Source of the DNA: Sphingomonadales bacterium Ga0077531
Lineage (GTDB): Bacteria; Pseudomonadota; Alphaproteobacteria; Sphingomonadales; Sphingomonadaceae
DNA: 64,000 bases
Assembly (NCBI GenBank): GCA_001464915.1
Contig: LNED01000022.1
Coordinates: 124,001 to 188,000 of the forward strand
Direction: 5' to 3'
The position numbers were made by a program, and so were the translations under genes. Shown here piece by piece: positions 53,330-63,511 of this stretch (position 1 is its first letter; every line of letters starts with the position of its first letter). The notes under the pieces were generated by a model, which was not told the origin of the DNA, made no database searches, and saw only the letters and a list, made by a program, of their open reading frames with translations.

Positions 53330-54985
53330 CTATCCGTCTGCTCGCGTCGCCCAATATCCGCTGCCGGGGGCGAGCAGTTCCGGCACTGCGCTGCCATCGC
53401 CCACTGCGCAGTGCGTGGCAAGCAGGCGTGCATCGTGCCAGCCACCGGGAGGTGTCCAACGGCAAGCAGCATTGCCAAGATTGAAGGCGCACAAGACTGC
53501 GCTGCCGCCCTCTTCACGCAGGAAGGCGACGATATCCTCAGGCGTATCGAGCAGGGCGATACCGCCGCTCACCAATGCGGGGAAAGTCCGCCGCAAATGC
53601 AGCAGATTGCGCGTGTAAGACAGGGTCGAGCTGTGGTCTGGCGCCTGCCTGTCAACGGCAAGGCTGGCGTGCGCCGGGTCTAGCTTGAGCCAGGTGCGGT
53701 TGGCGCTGGAAAATCCGGCTTGCGGCGCATTGGCCTGCCACGGCATCGGGGTACGCGCACCATCTCGGCCCAATGTGTGCGGCCAGTTGGCGATCGCTTC
53801 GGGATCAAGCAGGTCCTCAAACGCGACCTCCCCCTGCGGCAGGCCCAGTTCCTCGCCCTGATAGATGATCGGATTGCCGCGCAAACTGAGCAGCAGTAGC
53901 AGGCCCAACCGGGCGGCGCGGGCGTGATTGCCATCCGGCGCCCAGCGCGTGACCGAGCGCGGCGCATCGTGGTTGGAAAACGCCCATGATGGCCAGCCTT
54001 CGCCCGGCTCCCCGCTCCACTGCGACAGGGTCGCGCGCACCAGCGGTGCGGTGAGGTGCGGGGCGTAGAGGAAGTTGAAATTATAGGCGGAATCGAGCCG
54101 CTTGCCGCCCTCAGTGAAGGCCTTCATCTCGGCCAATGGTTCAGGCCCACCCACCTCGGCGACGGTGAAGCGGCCAGGGAACTCGTCGATGGTCGCGCGA
54201 ATGCGCTCGAGGAAGGCGACGATGTCAGGGTGCGACTGGTTGTAGCGCTTCACCTGCATGTCGAATGGCCTAGTCACCAACTCCATTGGCAGGCCAGAGG
54301 GCGGATTGTCGCGCAATTCGGGATCGTGCATCGAAAAGTTCAGCGCGTCGAGCCGGAACCCGTCCACCCCCCGGTTCAGCCAGAACCGGGCCACATCCAG
54401 CAGCGCATTCTGCACTTCGACTTTATGGACGTTCAGATCAGGCTGGCTGGTGAGGAAATTGTGCAGGTAATATTGCTTGCGTGGCCCATCCCACTGCCAC
54501 GCCGAACCGCCGAACACTGATTGCCAGTTCGACGGGGGCGAACCGTCCTGCTTCGCGTCAGCCCAGACATACCAGTCAGCCTTGGGACTGGCGCGATTGC
54601 TGCGGCTTTCCTGGAACCAAGCGTGCTCGTCCGAGGTGTGCGAGTAGACCTGATCGATGATCACTTTCAGGCCCAGCGCATGCGCCTTTGCGACGATCCG
54701 GTCGAAATCGGCAAAGGTGCCAAAGCTTGGGTCGATCCCGCAGTAATCGGCTACATCATAGCCGAAATCGTGCATCGGCGAGGTAAAGAACGGCGAGATC
54801 CAGATGCCATCGACACCCAGATCAGCGACGTAGTCCAGCCCTTCGACAATCCCTGCAAGATCACCGATCCCGTCGCCATTGGTGTCGCGGAAGCTGCGTG
54901 GATAGATCTGGTAGATTACCGCCCCGCGCCACCACGCGCGCTGACGTTCGGCAATCGTGGTGGCCTCGGCCATTGCGGTCGCCAT
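53330..54985 (-). CDS. GH13 alpha-glucosidase (cytoplasmic)
   Basis: 551 aa without signal peptide. GH13 regions: AVIYQIYPRSFRDTNGDGIGDLAGI, DQVYSHTSDEH (region I), GFRLDALNFSMHD (nucleophile Asp), FTVAEVGG (acid Glu), SNHDAPRS (region IV). This is the oligo-1,6-glucosidase/alpha-glucosidase subfamily that releases glucose from short maltodextrins. The ATG shares a base with the stop of the amylase gene (TAATG). Confidence 0.92.
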   Translation of the reverse strand: MATAMAEATTIAERQRAWWRGAVIYQIYPRSFRDTNGDGIGDLAGIVEGLDYVADLGVDGIWISPFFTSPMHDFGYDVADYCGIDPSFGTFADFDRIVAKAHALGLKVIIDQVYSHTSDEHAWFQESRSNRASPKADWYVWADAKQDGSPPSNWQSVFGGSAWQWDGPRKQYYLHNFLTSQPDLNVHKVEVQNALLDVARFWLNRGVDGFRLDALNFSMHDPELRDNPPSGLPMELVTRPFDMQVKRYNQSHPDIVAFLERIRATIDEFPGRFTVAEVGGPEPLAEMKAFTEGGKRLDSAYNFNFLYAPHLTAPLVRATLSQWSGEPGEGWPSWAFSNHDAPRSVTRWAPDGNHARAARLGLLLLLSLRGNPIIYQGEELGLPQGEVAFEDLLDPEAIANWPHTLGRDGARTPMPWQANAPQAGFSSANRTWLKLDPAHASLAVDRQAPDHSSTLSYTRNLLHLRRTFPALVSGGIALLDTPEDIVAFLREEGGSAVLCAFNLGNAACRWTPPGGWHDARLLATHCAVGDGSAVPELLAPGSGYWATRADG

Positions 54986-56823
54986 TAGTCGTCAGTCTCC
55001 AGAAAGCAGGCTGAAAATCCGAACGGCGGTAGAGTGATCGTCACCGCCCCTGGCGCGGCGAGCGCCGCCGGGCAGGCGCCCAGCAGCGGCGTAACCGCAG
55101 CGGCGCGGTAGCTTACCTCAACATTCTGCGAAAGTGCCGATGGGCCGGTATTGAACGCCAAAAGCACACGCTGCCCGGTTTCGGGATCGTGGCGCTCCAC
55201 CGCAAGCAGTCCGGGTGCCGCTTCCTCGAATGCGCGCACTTCGGAAAGGCCGCGCCGCAGCGCCGGCGTGGCAGTGCGCGCCTGCGCCAGCTGCGCCATT
55301 AGACGGTAGAGCGGGTGGGTGGGGTCGAAATTGCTCTCAGCGGTAGTGGCGGTTGTGCCAACCAGCGCATTGTCGTTGTAGGCGGCGACCTTGCTGGGAA
55401 ACATATCCTCACGAGCCAGCTGATCATTGCCGTCGCTGATAAAGCCCTGTTCGTCGCCGTAATACACAGTCGGCACCCCGCGCAGCAGGAACATCATCGC
55501 GTGCCCCAGCTTGACGCGGGCGAGCAATTCGTCGGCGCCATCCGAACCGCTCATCTGACGCACGAACATGGAAAAGCGCCCGAAATCGTGGTTGCCAAGG
55601 AAGGTCGGCAGGCCCAGCGCGGTGGTCGGTCCACCAGGATAAATCGCATCTTGTGCAAGGAACTCGGCCATCATCCGCGGCGGTGCCTTGCCGCTCGCCA
55701 CCAGTTGCGCGGCTTTGGCGAACCCCATATCAAGAGCGTAGGGCAGGCCCGACTGCGCCATCACCTGTGCAGCGAGGGTGGCGGCCGGCTCCTCGAAAGC
55801 AATCTCGCCAAAGATGTGGAAGTGGTCGATCCCCTTGGCCTCGGCCCGCGCCAGCATCGCCGGGACGAAGGCCTGCCAGAATTCGGGGTTCACGTGCTTG
55901 GCAGTGTCGATCCGGAAGCCGTCGATGCCGTAATCATCGATCCAGCTTCCGAAAATGTCGATCATCCCGGCGACCACGATCGGGTTTTCGGTCGCAAGGT
56001 CGTCCAGCCCGGAAAAATCGCCGTAAACGCTGCTCTCGCCGATCCAGTGCGAGTTGCCACGATTGTGATAGAGCGAGGTGTCATTGAGCCACGCGGGCAC
56101 TTTCACATTGCGCTCCGCTTCGGGGATGATGGGGGTGTAGGCGAAGGTCGGATCGGTTAGTCGCGCCCAGTTGGCCGGATTGGCGTTATCGTCGCCTGCA
56201 AAGCCTGCATTGATCGCCGCGCCATCCGGCCCGCCCCGGCGCGAGAACGGATATTCGCCCTTGCTGCGATAGGCGTATCCTTCCGCTTCGCCCTCGGCAT
56301 AGTCGATTACGTCGGCGGTGTGGTTGGTGATGATGTCCATATAAACCTTCATTCCGCGCGCATGGGCGGCATCGACGAAGGCCTTGAATTCGGCATTGGT
56401 GCCGAAATGCGGATCGACGCTGGTGAAATCGGTCACCCAATAACCGTGATAGCCCGCGCTTTCCTCGCCCGGGCGACCCTGCACCGGCTTGTTCTTGAAG
56501 ATCGGCGCAAACCAGATCGCGGTGACGCCCATACCTTGAATGTAGTCGAGCCGCTGCGTCAGCCCTTTCAGGTCGCCGCCGTGGTAGAAGCCTTTTTGCG
56601 CAGGATCGAACCCGTGATCGAAGGGGCTGCCAGCAATCCCGCCGCGATCATTGGTCTTGTCACCATTTTCAAAGCGGTCGGGGAGGACAAAATAGATGAC
56701 CTCGTCTTCGACCCCGCGTTCGGCGATGGGGGTTGGGGACACGGGTCCTGGCGCAATCGGCTCTCCGGCCAATGCCGTGCCGGCGCATAGCGCAGCCGCT
56801 ACGCTTCCGAAGATTCGCTTCAT
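54985..56823 (-). CDS. Exported GH13 alpha-amylase/cyclomaltodextrinase-like enzyme
   Basis: 612 aa. Signal peptide (about 1-19, ending GTALAG) directs export to the periplasm or beyond. DEVIYFVLPDRFENGD, MDIITNHTAD (region I), GFRIDTAKHV (nucleophile), FGEIAFEEP (acid), GNHDFGRF (region IV) are all present, with a C-terminal beta domain (about 520-612). It would cut imported maltodextrins or starch fragments. First gene of the reverse-strand operon. Confidence 0.9.
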   Translation of the reverse strand: MKRIFGSVAAALCAGTALAGEPIAPGPVSPTPIAERGVEDEVIYFVLPDRFENGDKTNDRGGIAGSPFDHGFDPAQKGFYHGGDLKGLTQRLDYIQGMGVTAIWFAPIFKNKPVQGRPGEESAGYHGYWVTDFTSVDPHFGTNAEFKAFVDAAHARGMKVYMDIITNHTADVIDYAEGEAEGYAYRSKGEYPFSRRGGPDGAAINAGFAGDDNANPANWARLTDPTFAYTPIIPEAERNVKVPAWLNDTSLYHNRGNSHWIGESSVYGDFSGLDDLATENPIVVAGMIDIFGSWIDDYGIDGFRIDTAKHVNPEFWQAFVPAMLARAEAKGIDHFHIFGEIAFEEPAATLAAQVMAQSGLPYALDMGFAKAAQLVASGKAPPRMMAEFLAQDAIYPGGPTTALGLPTFLGNHDFGRFSMFVRQMSGSDGADELLARVKLGHAMMFLLRGVPTVYYGDEQGFISDGNDQLAREDMFPSKVAAYNDNALVGTTATTAESNFDPTHPLYRLMAQLAQARTATPALRRGLSEVRAFEEAAPGLLAVERHDPETGQRVLLAFNTGPSALSQNVEVSYRAAAVTPLLGACPAALAAPGAVTITLPPFGFSACFLETDD

Positions 56824-57134
56824 AACCCACTCCCTCTGCCGATGATTGTGGCATTTTGGGATAAGATTTGCAAATGTTTGTGATTGGCTTTTGGTTGCCG
56901 CGCAATCACAGTTAAAATACTAATAAAATTGTGAATTATATCTTTTAATTGCTCGAAAATCAGAAATTTGCAGCAAAAAATAATAAAGGTTCTTGCAAAT
57001 TTTTGCATACCGTCCAGACTGCCTGCCTGCTGGCAGATGTGATCGCCGGGCGTAAGACCCACGACATTACCGCTAGCCATGCGCCGCGTCACGCCCGCTA
57101 GGGCTAGCGCGCTGGGGAGAGGGACGTTTTGATC
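56824..57134. promoter_or_regulatory. Divergent control region of the maltodextrin operons with TTTGCA/TGCAAA half-sites
   Basis: 311-bp AT-rich region between the two divergent operons. ATTTGCAAAT (56866-56875) is a 10-bp palindrome. TTTGCA occurs again at 56967-56972. TGCAAA (56994-56999) and TTTGCA (57002-57007) form a 14-bp inverted repeat with a 2-bp centre. Such half-sites fit LacI-family operators. A-rich/T-rich tracts near 56900-56990 would contain the promoters. GGGAGAGGGA at 57115-57124 serves the MFS gene. Confidence 0.6.
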
Positions 57135-58706
57135 ATGACGCACAGCGGCGACCACAAGCCTGCGCTCAAACCCAGTCTGGGCCCGGTGCAGATCTGGAAT
57201 ATGAGCTTTGGCTTTCTGGGCATCCAGATCGGGTTCGACCTGCAAAACGGCAATGTCAGCCGAATTTTCCAGACGCTGGGCGCGGACGTAAGCGACCTTG
57301 CGATCCTGTGGATTGCCGCGCCGATGACCGGGCTGATCGTGCAGCCGATTATCGGCCACTTGTCCGACAAGACGTGGGGAAAATTTGGACGGCGGCGTCC
57401 CTATTTCCTCGCCGGCGCGCTGCTGGCGACCTTCGCTCTGTTCGTGATGCCCAATTCGCCCACGCTGTGGGTCGCGGCGGGAATGCTGTGGATTATGGAC
57501 GCCTCGCTCAACATCACAATGGAGCCGTTCCGCGCCTTTGTCGGCGACAACCTGCCTGATCGGCAGCGCACGGTGGGATATGCGATGCAGAGCTTTTTCA
57601 TCGGGGTCGGCGCAGTGGTGGCGGGCGCGCTGCCGTGGGTTATGACCAATTGGCTCGGTCTCAGCAATGTCGCGCCTGCGGGCGAAATCCCCCAGACGGT
57701 GCAGTGGGCGTTCTACATCGGCGGAGTGGCGCTGTTGGCGGCAGTGGCGTGGACGGTGTTTACGACCAAGGAATACTCGCCCGGCGCGCTCGCGGGATTT
57801 GAAGCGGTACGGCGGAATGAGCTTGGGCTGCAAGCCGCAGCGACCGCGTCTGTCCAGCGCAGCGCAGCGCAGTTCCGCCATGGCGGGCTGGTGTGGATTG
57901 TTGCCGGTATCGCCTTTGCGGCTGTTGTCGCGTTGGCGCGGGGTGAGGGTCGTCCGGCGTTTCTCGGTGGCATCGACATCGCACAGGAGCTCTATGTGCT
58001 CGCCGCGCTGCTTGCCGGGTTCGGTGCAGTGCAGCTGGTCGCTAGCGTCTTGCGCGGTAATGGACGCAACGAAAGCGGCTTTATGGAAGTGGTGAGCGAT
58101 CTGTTCGCCATGCCCAAAACGATGCGGCAGCTCGCCGTGGTCCAATTCTTCAGCTGGTTCGCGATGTTTGCGATGTGGATTTACGGCACGCCAGCTGTGG
58201 CCGAATACCACTTTGCTGCGCCCGATGCTGCGACACGCGGCTATCAGGATGCCGCCGACTGGTGGAGCTTGCTGGGATCGGTGCGCAACGGGCTGGCGGC
58301 AGCCGCCGCGCTCGGTTTCATCTGGATCGCCGCGCGGATTGATCGGCGGCGGCTGCACGCGATCAACCTCCTGCTGGGCGCGGCGGGCTTTGCCGCGATG
58401 CTGTTGATCCGCGATCCGGCACTGCTGTGGGTGGCGATGATCGGGGTGGGGATTGCTTGGGCCTCGATAGTGTCATTGCCCTATGCGATCTTGGCGGGCT
58501 GCGTTCCGGCGGAAAAAATGGGCATTTACATGGGTGTGTTCAACATCTTCATCGTGGTGCCGCAACTGCTCGCGGCGACGGTGCTGGGGTTCCTCATCAC
58601 CAACATCTTCGGCGGCGCGCCAATCTACGCAATGGTGATCGCGGCGGTCAGCTTTGTGCTGGCGGCGATTGCGACATTGTTCGTTACCGAGGAGATGGCG
58701 ACTTGA
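57135..58706 (+). CDS. MFS sugar transporter (SLC45/GPH-like)
   Basis: About 523 aa with twelve helices. PMTGLIVQPIIGHLSDKTWGKFGRRRPYFLAG is the SLC45/sucrose-maltose transporter signature (loop 2-3), and DRQRTVGYAMQSFFIGVGAVV and the second-half AGCVPAEKMGIYMGVFNIFIVVPQ agree. It probably carries maltose/maltodextrins or glucose across the inner membrane, in the role of MalY of Caulobacter. Start at ATG 57135 after GAGAGGGACG. Stop overlaps the next ATG (TGATG). Confidence 0.87.
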   Translation: MTHSGDHKPALKPSLGPVQIWNMSFGFLGIQIGFDLQNGNVSRIFQTLGADVSDLAILWIAAPMTGLIVQPIIGHLSDKTWGKFGRRRPYFLAGALLATFALFVMPNSPTLWVAAGMLWIMDASLNITMEPFRAFVGDNLPDRQRTVGYAMQSFFIGVGAVVAGALPWVMTNWLGLSNVAPAGEIPQTVQWAFYIGGVALLAAVAWTVFTTKEYSPGALAGFEAVRRNELGLQAAATASVQRSAAQFRHGGLVWIVAGIAFAAVVALARGEGRPAFLGGIDIAQELYVLAALLAGFGAVQLVASVLRGNGRNESGFMEVVSDLFAMPKTMRQLAVVQFFSWFAMFAMWIYGTPAVAEYHFAAPDAATRGYQDAADWWSLLGSVRNGLAAAAALGFIWIAARIDRRRLHAINLLLGAAGFAAMLLIRDPALLWVAMIGVGIAWASIVSLPYAILAGCVPAEKMGIYMGVFNIFIVVPQLLAATVLGFLITNIFGGAPIYAMVIAAVSFVLAAIATLFVTEEMAT

Positions 58707-60070
58707 TGCGACGCGGCCTTGCCTTGATCGCCGCCGCGCTGATGGCCGCGCCCGCGCTGGCGAGCCCCGACTACACCCCGCGCGATCCGGTCGAGATCAC
58801 CAACGCCGAGTGGACGCGCGATGCGGTATTGTATCAGCTGAACACTCGGCAGTTCACACAGGACGGCACCTTTGCCGCCGCGCAAACGCACCTGCCGCGC
58901 CTTGCTGAGATGGGGGTGGACATCATTTGGCTGATGCCGATCCACCCGATTGGTGAGTTGAACCGCAAGGGTTCGCGCGGCAGCCCATATGCGGTGCGCG
59001 ATTACCGCGCCGTCAATCCCGAGTTCGGCACCGAGGCGGAGTTCCGCGCTTTCGTGGATGAGGCGCACCGGCTGAAGATGAGGGTGATCCTCGACTGGGT
59101 CGCCAACCATTCGGCCTTCGACAACCCGCTCACGCAAAGCCATCCCGAATGGTACACCCGTAGCCCCGAAGGCGCGTTGATGTCGCCGGTGGGCACCGAC
59201 TGGTCGGACGTCGCCGATCTCGATTTCAGCCAGCCCGGTTTGCGCCGATACATGACCGAAAGTCTGATCTATTGGGTGCGCGAATTCGGCATTGATGGAT
59301 ACCGCGCCGATGTTGCGGGATATGTCCCGATCGATTTCTGGGAAACCGCGAGGGCCGAGTTGGACAAGGTCAAGCCGGTCTTCATGCTCGCCGAATGGGA
59401 GCAGCGCGATCTCCATGCCCGGGCCTTTGACGCGACCTATGCTTGGAAATGGAAAGAGGCGCTTCAGCGTCTGGTGAAAGACGGCAGCGGGGCAGGCGCG
59501 ATCCGCAGCTACTATGCCGAACAGGCCGAAAGCTGGCCGCACGCCGCAATGCGCATGGTCTATACCGACAACCACGACCAGAATTCGTGGGACAATGTCG
59601 CGAGCGAAATCTACGGCCCGGCTTACGAAGCCGCGATTGCCTTGTCGTTTGTCGGCGGCGGGATGCCACTGATCTACAACGGGCAGGAATCCGATCTCGA
59701 CCGCAAGCTTCTGTTCTTCGAGAAAGACCCGATCACGTGGAAGATGGGCCGCCATGATGCCTTGCTGCGCCAGCTGATCGCGCTCAAGACCAAGGCGCGT
59801 GCGCTCCACAATGGCCGCTTTGGTGCTGGCATGATTGAGGTGCCAACCAACGCAAGCGCCGATGTCTATGCCTTCACCCGCGGGGCGGCAGGTGAGCGGG
59901 TGTTCGCGGTGTTCAACCTCTCACCCCGACCGCAGCAGGTGCAGTTTGAACAGGCCCGCCACCACGGCACCTACACTGATGGGCTAAGCGGCGAAGGCGC
60001 GGCTTTCTCGGGCGGTGAAACATTTGACCTCGCACCGTGGGGCTACCGGATATTCACCGAAAACAAGTGA
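58706..60070 (+). CDS. Exported GH13-family glycosidase
   Basis: 454 aa. Signal peptide (about 1-19, ending APALAS). DAVLYQLNTRQFTQDGTF, VILDWVANHSAFDN (region I), GIDGYRADVAGYVP (nucleophile), FMLAEWEQRD (acid), TDNHDQNSW (region IV) are intact. Compared with the two other GH13 enzymes of the locus it is shorter and resembles alpha-glucosidase/amylase forms common in Bacteroidetes-type sugar loci. Periplasmic. One-base overlap with the MFS gene. Confidence 0.88.
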   Translation: MRRGLALIAAALMAAPALASPDYTPRDPVEITNAEWTRDAVLYQLNTRQFTQDGTFAAAQTHLPRLAEMGVDIIWLMPIHPIGELNRKGSRGSPYAVRDYRAVNPEFGTEAEFRAFVDEAHRLKMRVILDWVANHSAFDNPLTQSHPEWYTRSPEGALMSPVGTDWSDVADLDFSQPGLRRYMTESLIYWVREFGIDGYRADVAGYVPIDFWETARAELDKVKPVFMLAEWEQRDLHARAFDATYAWKWKEALQRLVKDGSGAGAIRSYYAEQAESWPHAAMRMVYTDNHDQNSWDNVASEIYGPAYEAAIALSFVGGGMPLIYNGQESDLDRKLLFFEKDPITWKMGRHDALLRQLIALKTKARALHNGRFGAGMIEVPTNASADVYAFTRGAAGERVFAVFNLSPRPQQVQFEQARHHGTYTDGLSGEGAAFSGGETFDLAPWGYRIFTENK

Positions 60071-60079
60071 GGCGAGCAA

Positions 60080-62167
60080 ATGAGGCGGGACGTTATGCAG
60101 ATCTGGACAAAATTGGCTGCGTTGGCCGCTGTATTGTGGGCTGGCGCTCCGTTGGCGGCCGAGACGCTGGAGCTGAGCTCGCCCGATGGCGCAATCACCG
60201 TCACCGTCACCGATGATGGCGGGCTGGCGACGTACTCCGTCGAATTCGAAGGCGAGGGTGTGATTTCGCCCTCACGCCTTGGAATGCTGTTCGCCGATCA
60301 CCACGGATTTGAGCGCGGGCTGGCCGTCACTGCCTCCACCCGCGCGGCCAAGGATAGCACATGGGAGCAACCGTGGGGTGAGCGGCGGCTGGTGCGCGAT
60401 CAGCACAACGAGCTGGCGGTGACCTTCGCTGCGACCCAAGGCCCAGCGCGGCAGATGACCGTACGGTTTCGTGCCTTCGATACCGGGATCGGGTTTCGGT
60501 ATGAATTGACTGAACAGCCTGCGTTGCAGGGCGACCTTGCCATCGTGGAGGAGCTGACACAGTTCGGCGTCGGTGAGCAGACCACCATGTGGTACACGCC
60601 GAGCGACGAATTCAACCGCTACGAGTACCTCACCAGCACCAGCCCGGCGGGCAAGGTTGATGACGCTCACACGCCCGCTACTTTCCGCAATCCGGCGGGC
60701 ATCCACTTTGCCATCCACGAAGCGGCGCTAGTCGACTATTCGTCGATGTCGCTGGGTGCGCTGCGCCCAGGCTATTTCGAGGCGCGGTTGCGCAGCTGGT
60801 CGGGCGGGCCGAAGGTCAAGACCCGCGCACCCTTCCAATCGCCGTGGCGCACCATTCAGGTGGCGCGCGAGGCGGTTGGCCTGATCAATTCCGACATTAT
60901 CCTCAATCTCAACGAGCCTAATAAGCTCGGCGAAGTGTCGTGGGTGGAGCCGGGCAAATATGTCGGCATCTGGTGGGCGATGCACATCAACGAACGCAGC
61001 TGGGGGCGGGACAAGATCCACGGTGCGACCACTGCGGAAACAAAACGCTACATCGATTTCGCCGCCAAGCACGGCTTTGCAGGCGTGCTGGTCGAAGGCT
61101 GGAACATCGGCTGGGATGGCGACTGGTTCAACAATGGCGACCTGTTCCGCTTTGCCGAACCCATGCCCGATTTCGACCTTGCCGAACTGGGCCGCTATGC
61201 CCAGTCCAAGGGCGTGCGGCTGATCGGGCACCACGAAACCTCGGCCAATATCGCCAATTATGAAAGCCAAATGGATGCCGCGTTCGACCTCTACCAATCG
61301 GTCGGGGTGCGGCAGGTAAAAACTGGCTATGTTGCCGATGCGGGCGATGCGGTGCGGGTGGATGCAAACGGCATTCGCCGCTACGAGTATCACGACAGTC
61401 AGTTCATGGTCGGCCACCATCTGCGTGTGGTGCAGGCAGCGGCCAAGCGGCAGATTTCAATCAACCCGCACGAACCGGTCAAGGATACAGGGCTTCGCCG
61501 CACCTACCCCAACTGGATGACCCGCGAAGGCGCGCGCGGCATGGAGTTCAACGCTTGGGGCACGCCGCCCAATCCGCCTTCGCACGAACCGATGCTGGCG
61601 TTTACCCGGATGCTGGCGGGGCCGATGGACTTCACCCCCGGTATCTTCGATCTGCGCCCAAACGAGCGGCTCCCGGTGCGCCCAGACATTCCGCGCGGAG
61701 ATCCGTCAAACCGCCCGCAGACCACACTGGCGAAGCAATTGGCGCTGTATGTGGTGCTGTATTCCCCGCTGCAAATGGCCGCCGACCTGCCTGAGAATTA
61801 CGAGGCGAAGCTGGACGCGTTCCAGTTTATCAAGGATGTCGAGGCGGACTGGGAGCAGTCAGTAGCGCTCGCTGGAGAAGTGGGTGAATACGTCGCTTTC
61901 GCGCGGCAAGGGCGCAAGTCGAAGGAATGGTTTCTTGGCGCGGTGACGAACGAGGATGCGCGCGATCTTTCGGTACCGCTCAGCTTCCTCGAAACCGGCA
62001 AGCAGTACCGCGCGCAAATTTACCGCGATGGGCCGGATGCGCATTGGGACACCAACCCCTATGCCATCGTGATCGAGGAGCAGGTGGTGACCGGCGGTGA
62101 TGCCTTCGCTGTGCGGCTCGCATCGTCGGGCGGGGTGGCTGTGCGGTTCATCCCGGTCAGCAAATAG
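60080..62167 (+). CDS. GH97 alpha-glucosidase (SusB-like, inverting type)
   Basis: 695 aa. Signal peptide (about 1-27, ending PLAAE), N-terminal beta-sandwich (28-275) and a TIM barrel with GVLVEGWNIGWDGDW, then ISINPHEPVKDTGLRRTYPNWMTREG with E465 and GMEFNAW with E489. The 24-residue spacing equals that of E508 and E532 in SusB of Bacteroides thetaiotaomicron (from memory), so it is of the inverting, calcium-dependent type. It releases glucose from maltodextrins in the periplasm. ATG at 60095 (MQIWTK) is an alternative start. Confidence 0.9.
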   Translation: MRRDVMQIWTKLAALAAVLWAGAPLAAETLELSSPDGAITVTVTDDGGLATYSVEFEGEGVISPSRLGMLFADHHGFERGLAVTASTRAAKDSTWEQPWGERRLVRDQHNELAVTFAATQGPARQMTVRFRAFDTGIGFRYELTEQPALQGDLAIVEELTQFGVGEQTTMWYTPSDEFNRYEYLTSTSPAGKVDDAHTPATFRNPAGIHFAIHEAALVDYSSMSLGALRPGYFEARLRSWSGGPKVKTRAPFQSPWRTIQVAREAVGLINSDIILNLNEPNKLGEVSWVEPGKYVGIWWAMHINERSWGRDKIHGATTAETKRYIDFAAKHGFAGVLVEGWNIGWDGDWFNNGDLFRFAEPMPDFDLAELGRYAQSKGVRLIGHHETSANIANYESQMDAAFDLYQSVGVRQVKTGYVADAGDAVRVDANGIRRYEYHDSQFMVGHHLRVVQAAAKRQISINPHEPVKDTGLRRTYPNWMTREGARGMEFNAWGTPPNPPSHEPMLAFTRMLAGPMDFTPGIFDLRPNERLPVRPDIPRGDPSNRPQTTLAKQLALYVVLYSPLQMAADLPENYEAKLDAFQFIKDVEADWEQSVALAGEVGEYVAFARQGRKSKEWFLGAVTNEDARDLSVPLSFLETGKQYRAQIYRDGPDAHWDTNPYAIVIEEQVVTGGDAFAVRLASSGGVAVRFIPVSK

Positions 62168-62257
62168 CGCCTAGATACGTAAAGGGACGGGCATCGCCTG
62201 ATACCCGCCCCCCTGCTTCTTCCCGTCCAAGGGAAAAACTTGTTTCTTGCCGGTGCT

Positions 62258-63478
62258 TTACGCCGCCTGTTCCATCCGGGCGAGTTCACAATGCGACCAG
62301 ATTTCTGAAAGCGCCTTGATCAGCCGGTCGATGTCGCCATCGGTGTGCACTGGTGAAGGCGTGACGCGCAGCCGCTCTGTGCCGACCGGAACAGTCGGGT
62401 AATTGATCGGCTGCACATAGATGCCGTGATTGTCCATCAGCCAATCGCTGATCATTTTGCACTTCTTCGCATCGCCAACCATCACTGGGATGATGTGGCT
62501 CGGATTGTCGAGGTGCGGAATGCCCATGATGTCGAGCGACCGGCGCACCTGCGCGACGCGCTTTTGCTGCAATTCGCGCTCGGCGCTGCTGGTTTTCAGG
62601 TGGCGGATGCTGGCTGCTGCGCCTGCTGCGATGGCAGGCGGCAGGGCGGTCGAGAAGATAAACCCGCTTGCAAAGCTGCGGACGAAATCGACGAGGTTGG
62701 CCGACGCGGCGATGTATCCGCCCATCACGCCGAACGCCTTGCCCAAGGTGCCTTCGATCACCGTGATCCGGTCCATCAGGCCTTCGCGCTCAGCGATCCC
62801 GCCGCCGCGCGGGCCGTAGAGGCCGACGGCGTGGACTTCGTCGATATAGCTCATCGCGCCATGTTTTTCGCACACGTCGAGGATGTCGGCGATGGGGGCG
62901 ATGTCGCCGTCCATCGAATAGACGCTTTCAAACGCGACCAGCTTGGGCACGTCGGGGCCATATTGCGACAGCAGCTCGTCGAGGTGCGCCACGTCATTGT
63001 GGCGGAACACCTTGTACGGCGCGCGCGAATAGCGAATGCCTTCGATCATCGAGGCGTGGTTCAGCGCGTCGGAAAACACCACGCAGCCCGGAATCCGCCC
63101 CGCCAGCGTGCCGAGACCCGCCCAGTTCGAGACATAGCCCGAGGTGAACAGCAGCGCGCTCTCCTTGTTGTGCAGGTCCGCTAGCTCTTTTTCGAGCAAT
63201 ACGTGGTGATGGTTGGTGCCCGAGATATTGCGCGTGCCGCCCGCCCCTGCGCCGCATTCGTCCAGGCATTCATGCATCGCGTCGAGCACGGCGGGGTGCT
63301 GACCCATGCCGAGATAGTCGTTCGAACACCAAACGGTAACCGCCTGCGTCTCGTCATCGACAAAGCGCGTCGCCTGCGGGAATTGGCCGCGGTGGCGCTT
63401 GATATCGGTGAACACCCGGTAGCGTCCGTCAGCGCGCACTGTGTCGAGCTCGCCGGCGAAATAGGCTTCGAAGTCCAT
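62258..63478 (-). CDS. hemA: 5-aminolevulinate synthase
   Basis: 406-aa PLP enzyme that condenses glycine and succinyl-CoA to 5-aminolevulinate, the first step of heme and bacteriochlorophyll synthesis in Alphaproteobacteria. [51 protein letters not shown], the PLP lysine in [13 protein letters not shown] and [12 protein letters not shown] are all conserved. ATG 63478 (MDFEAYF) is preferred because AGAGGGA lies directly upstream; the ATG at 63499 has no good RBS. It closes the puh-acsF-puhE-hemA part of the photosynthesis cluster. Confidence 0.96.
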   Translation of the reverse strand: MDFEAYFAGELDTVRADGRYRVFTDIKRHRGQFPQATRFVDDETQAVTVWCSNDYLGMGQHPAVLDAMHECLDECGAGAGGTRNISGTNHHHVLLEKELADLHNKESALLFTSGYVSNWAGLGTLAGRIPGCVVFSDALNHASMIEGIRYSRAPYKVFRHNDVAHLDELLSQYGPDVPKLVAFESVYSMDGDIAPIADILDVCEKHGAMSYIDEVHAVGLYGPRGGGIAEREGLMDRITVIEGTLGKAFGVMGGYIAASANLVDFVRSFASGFIFSTALPPAIAAGAAASIRHLKTSSAERELQQKRVAQVRRSLDIMGIPHLDNPSHIIPVMVGDAKKCKMISDWLMDNHGIYVQPINYPTVPVGTERLRVTPSPVHTDGDIDRLIKALSEIWSHCELARMEQAA

Positions 63479-63511
63479 GGGTTTTCCCTCTGTTTCCATG
63501 ATATTATGTTC

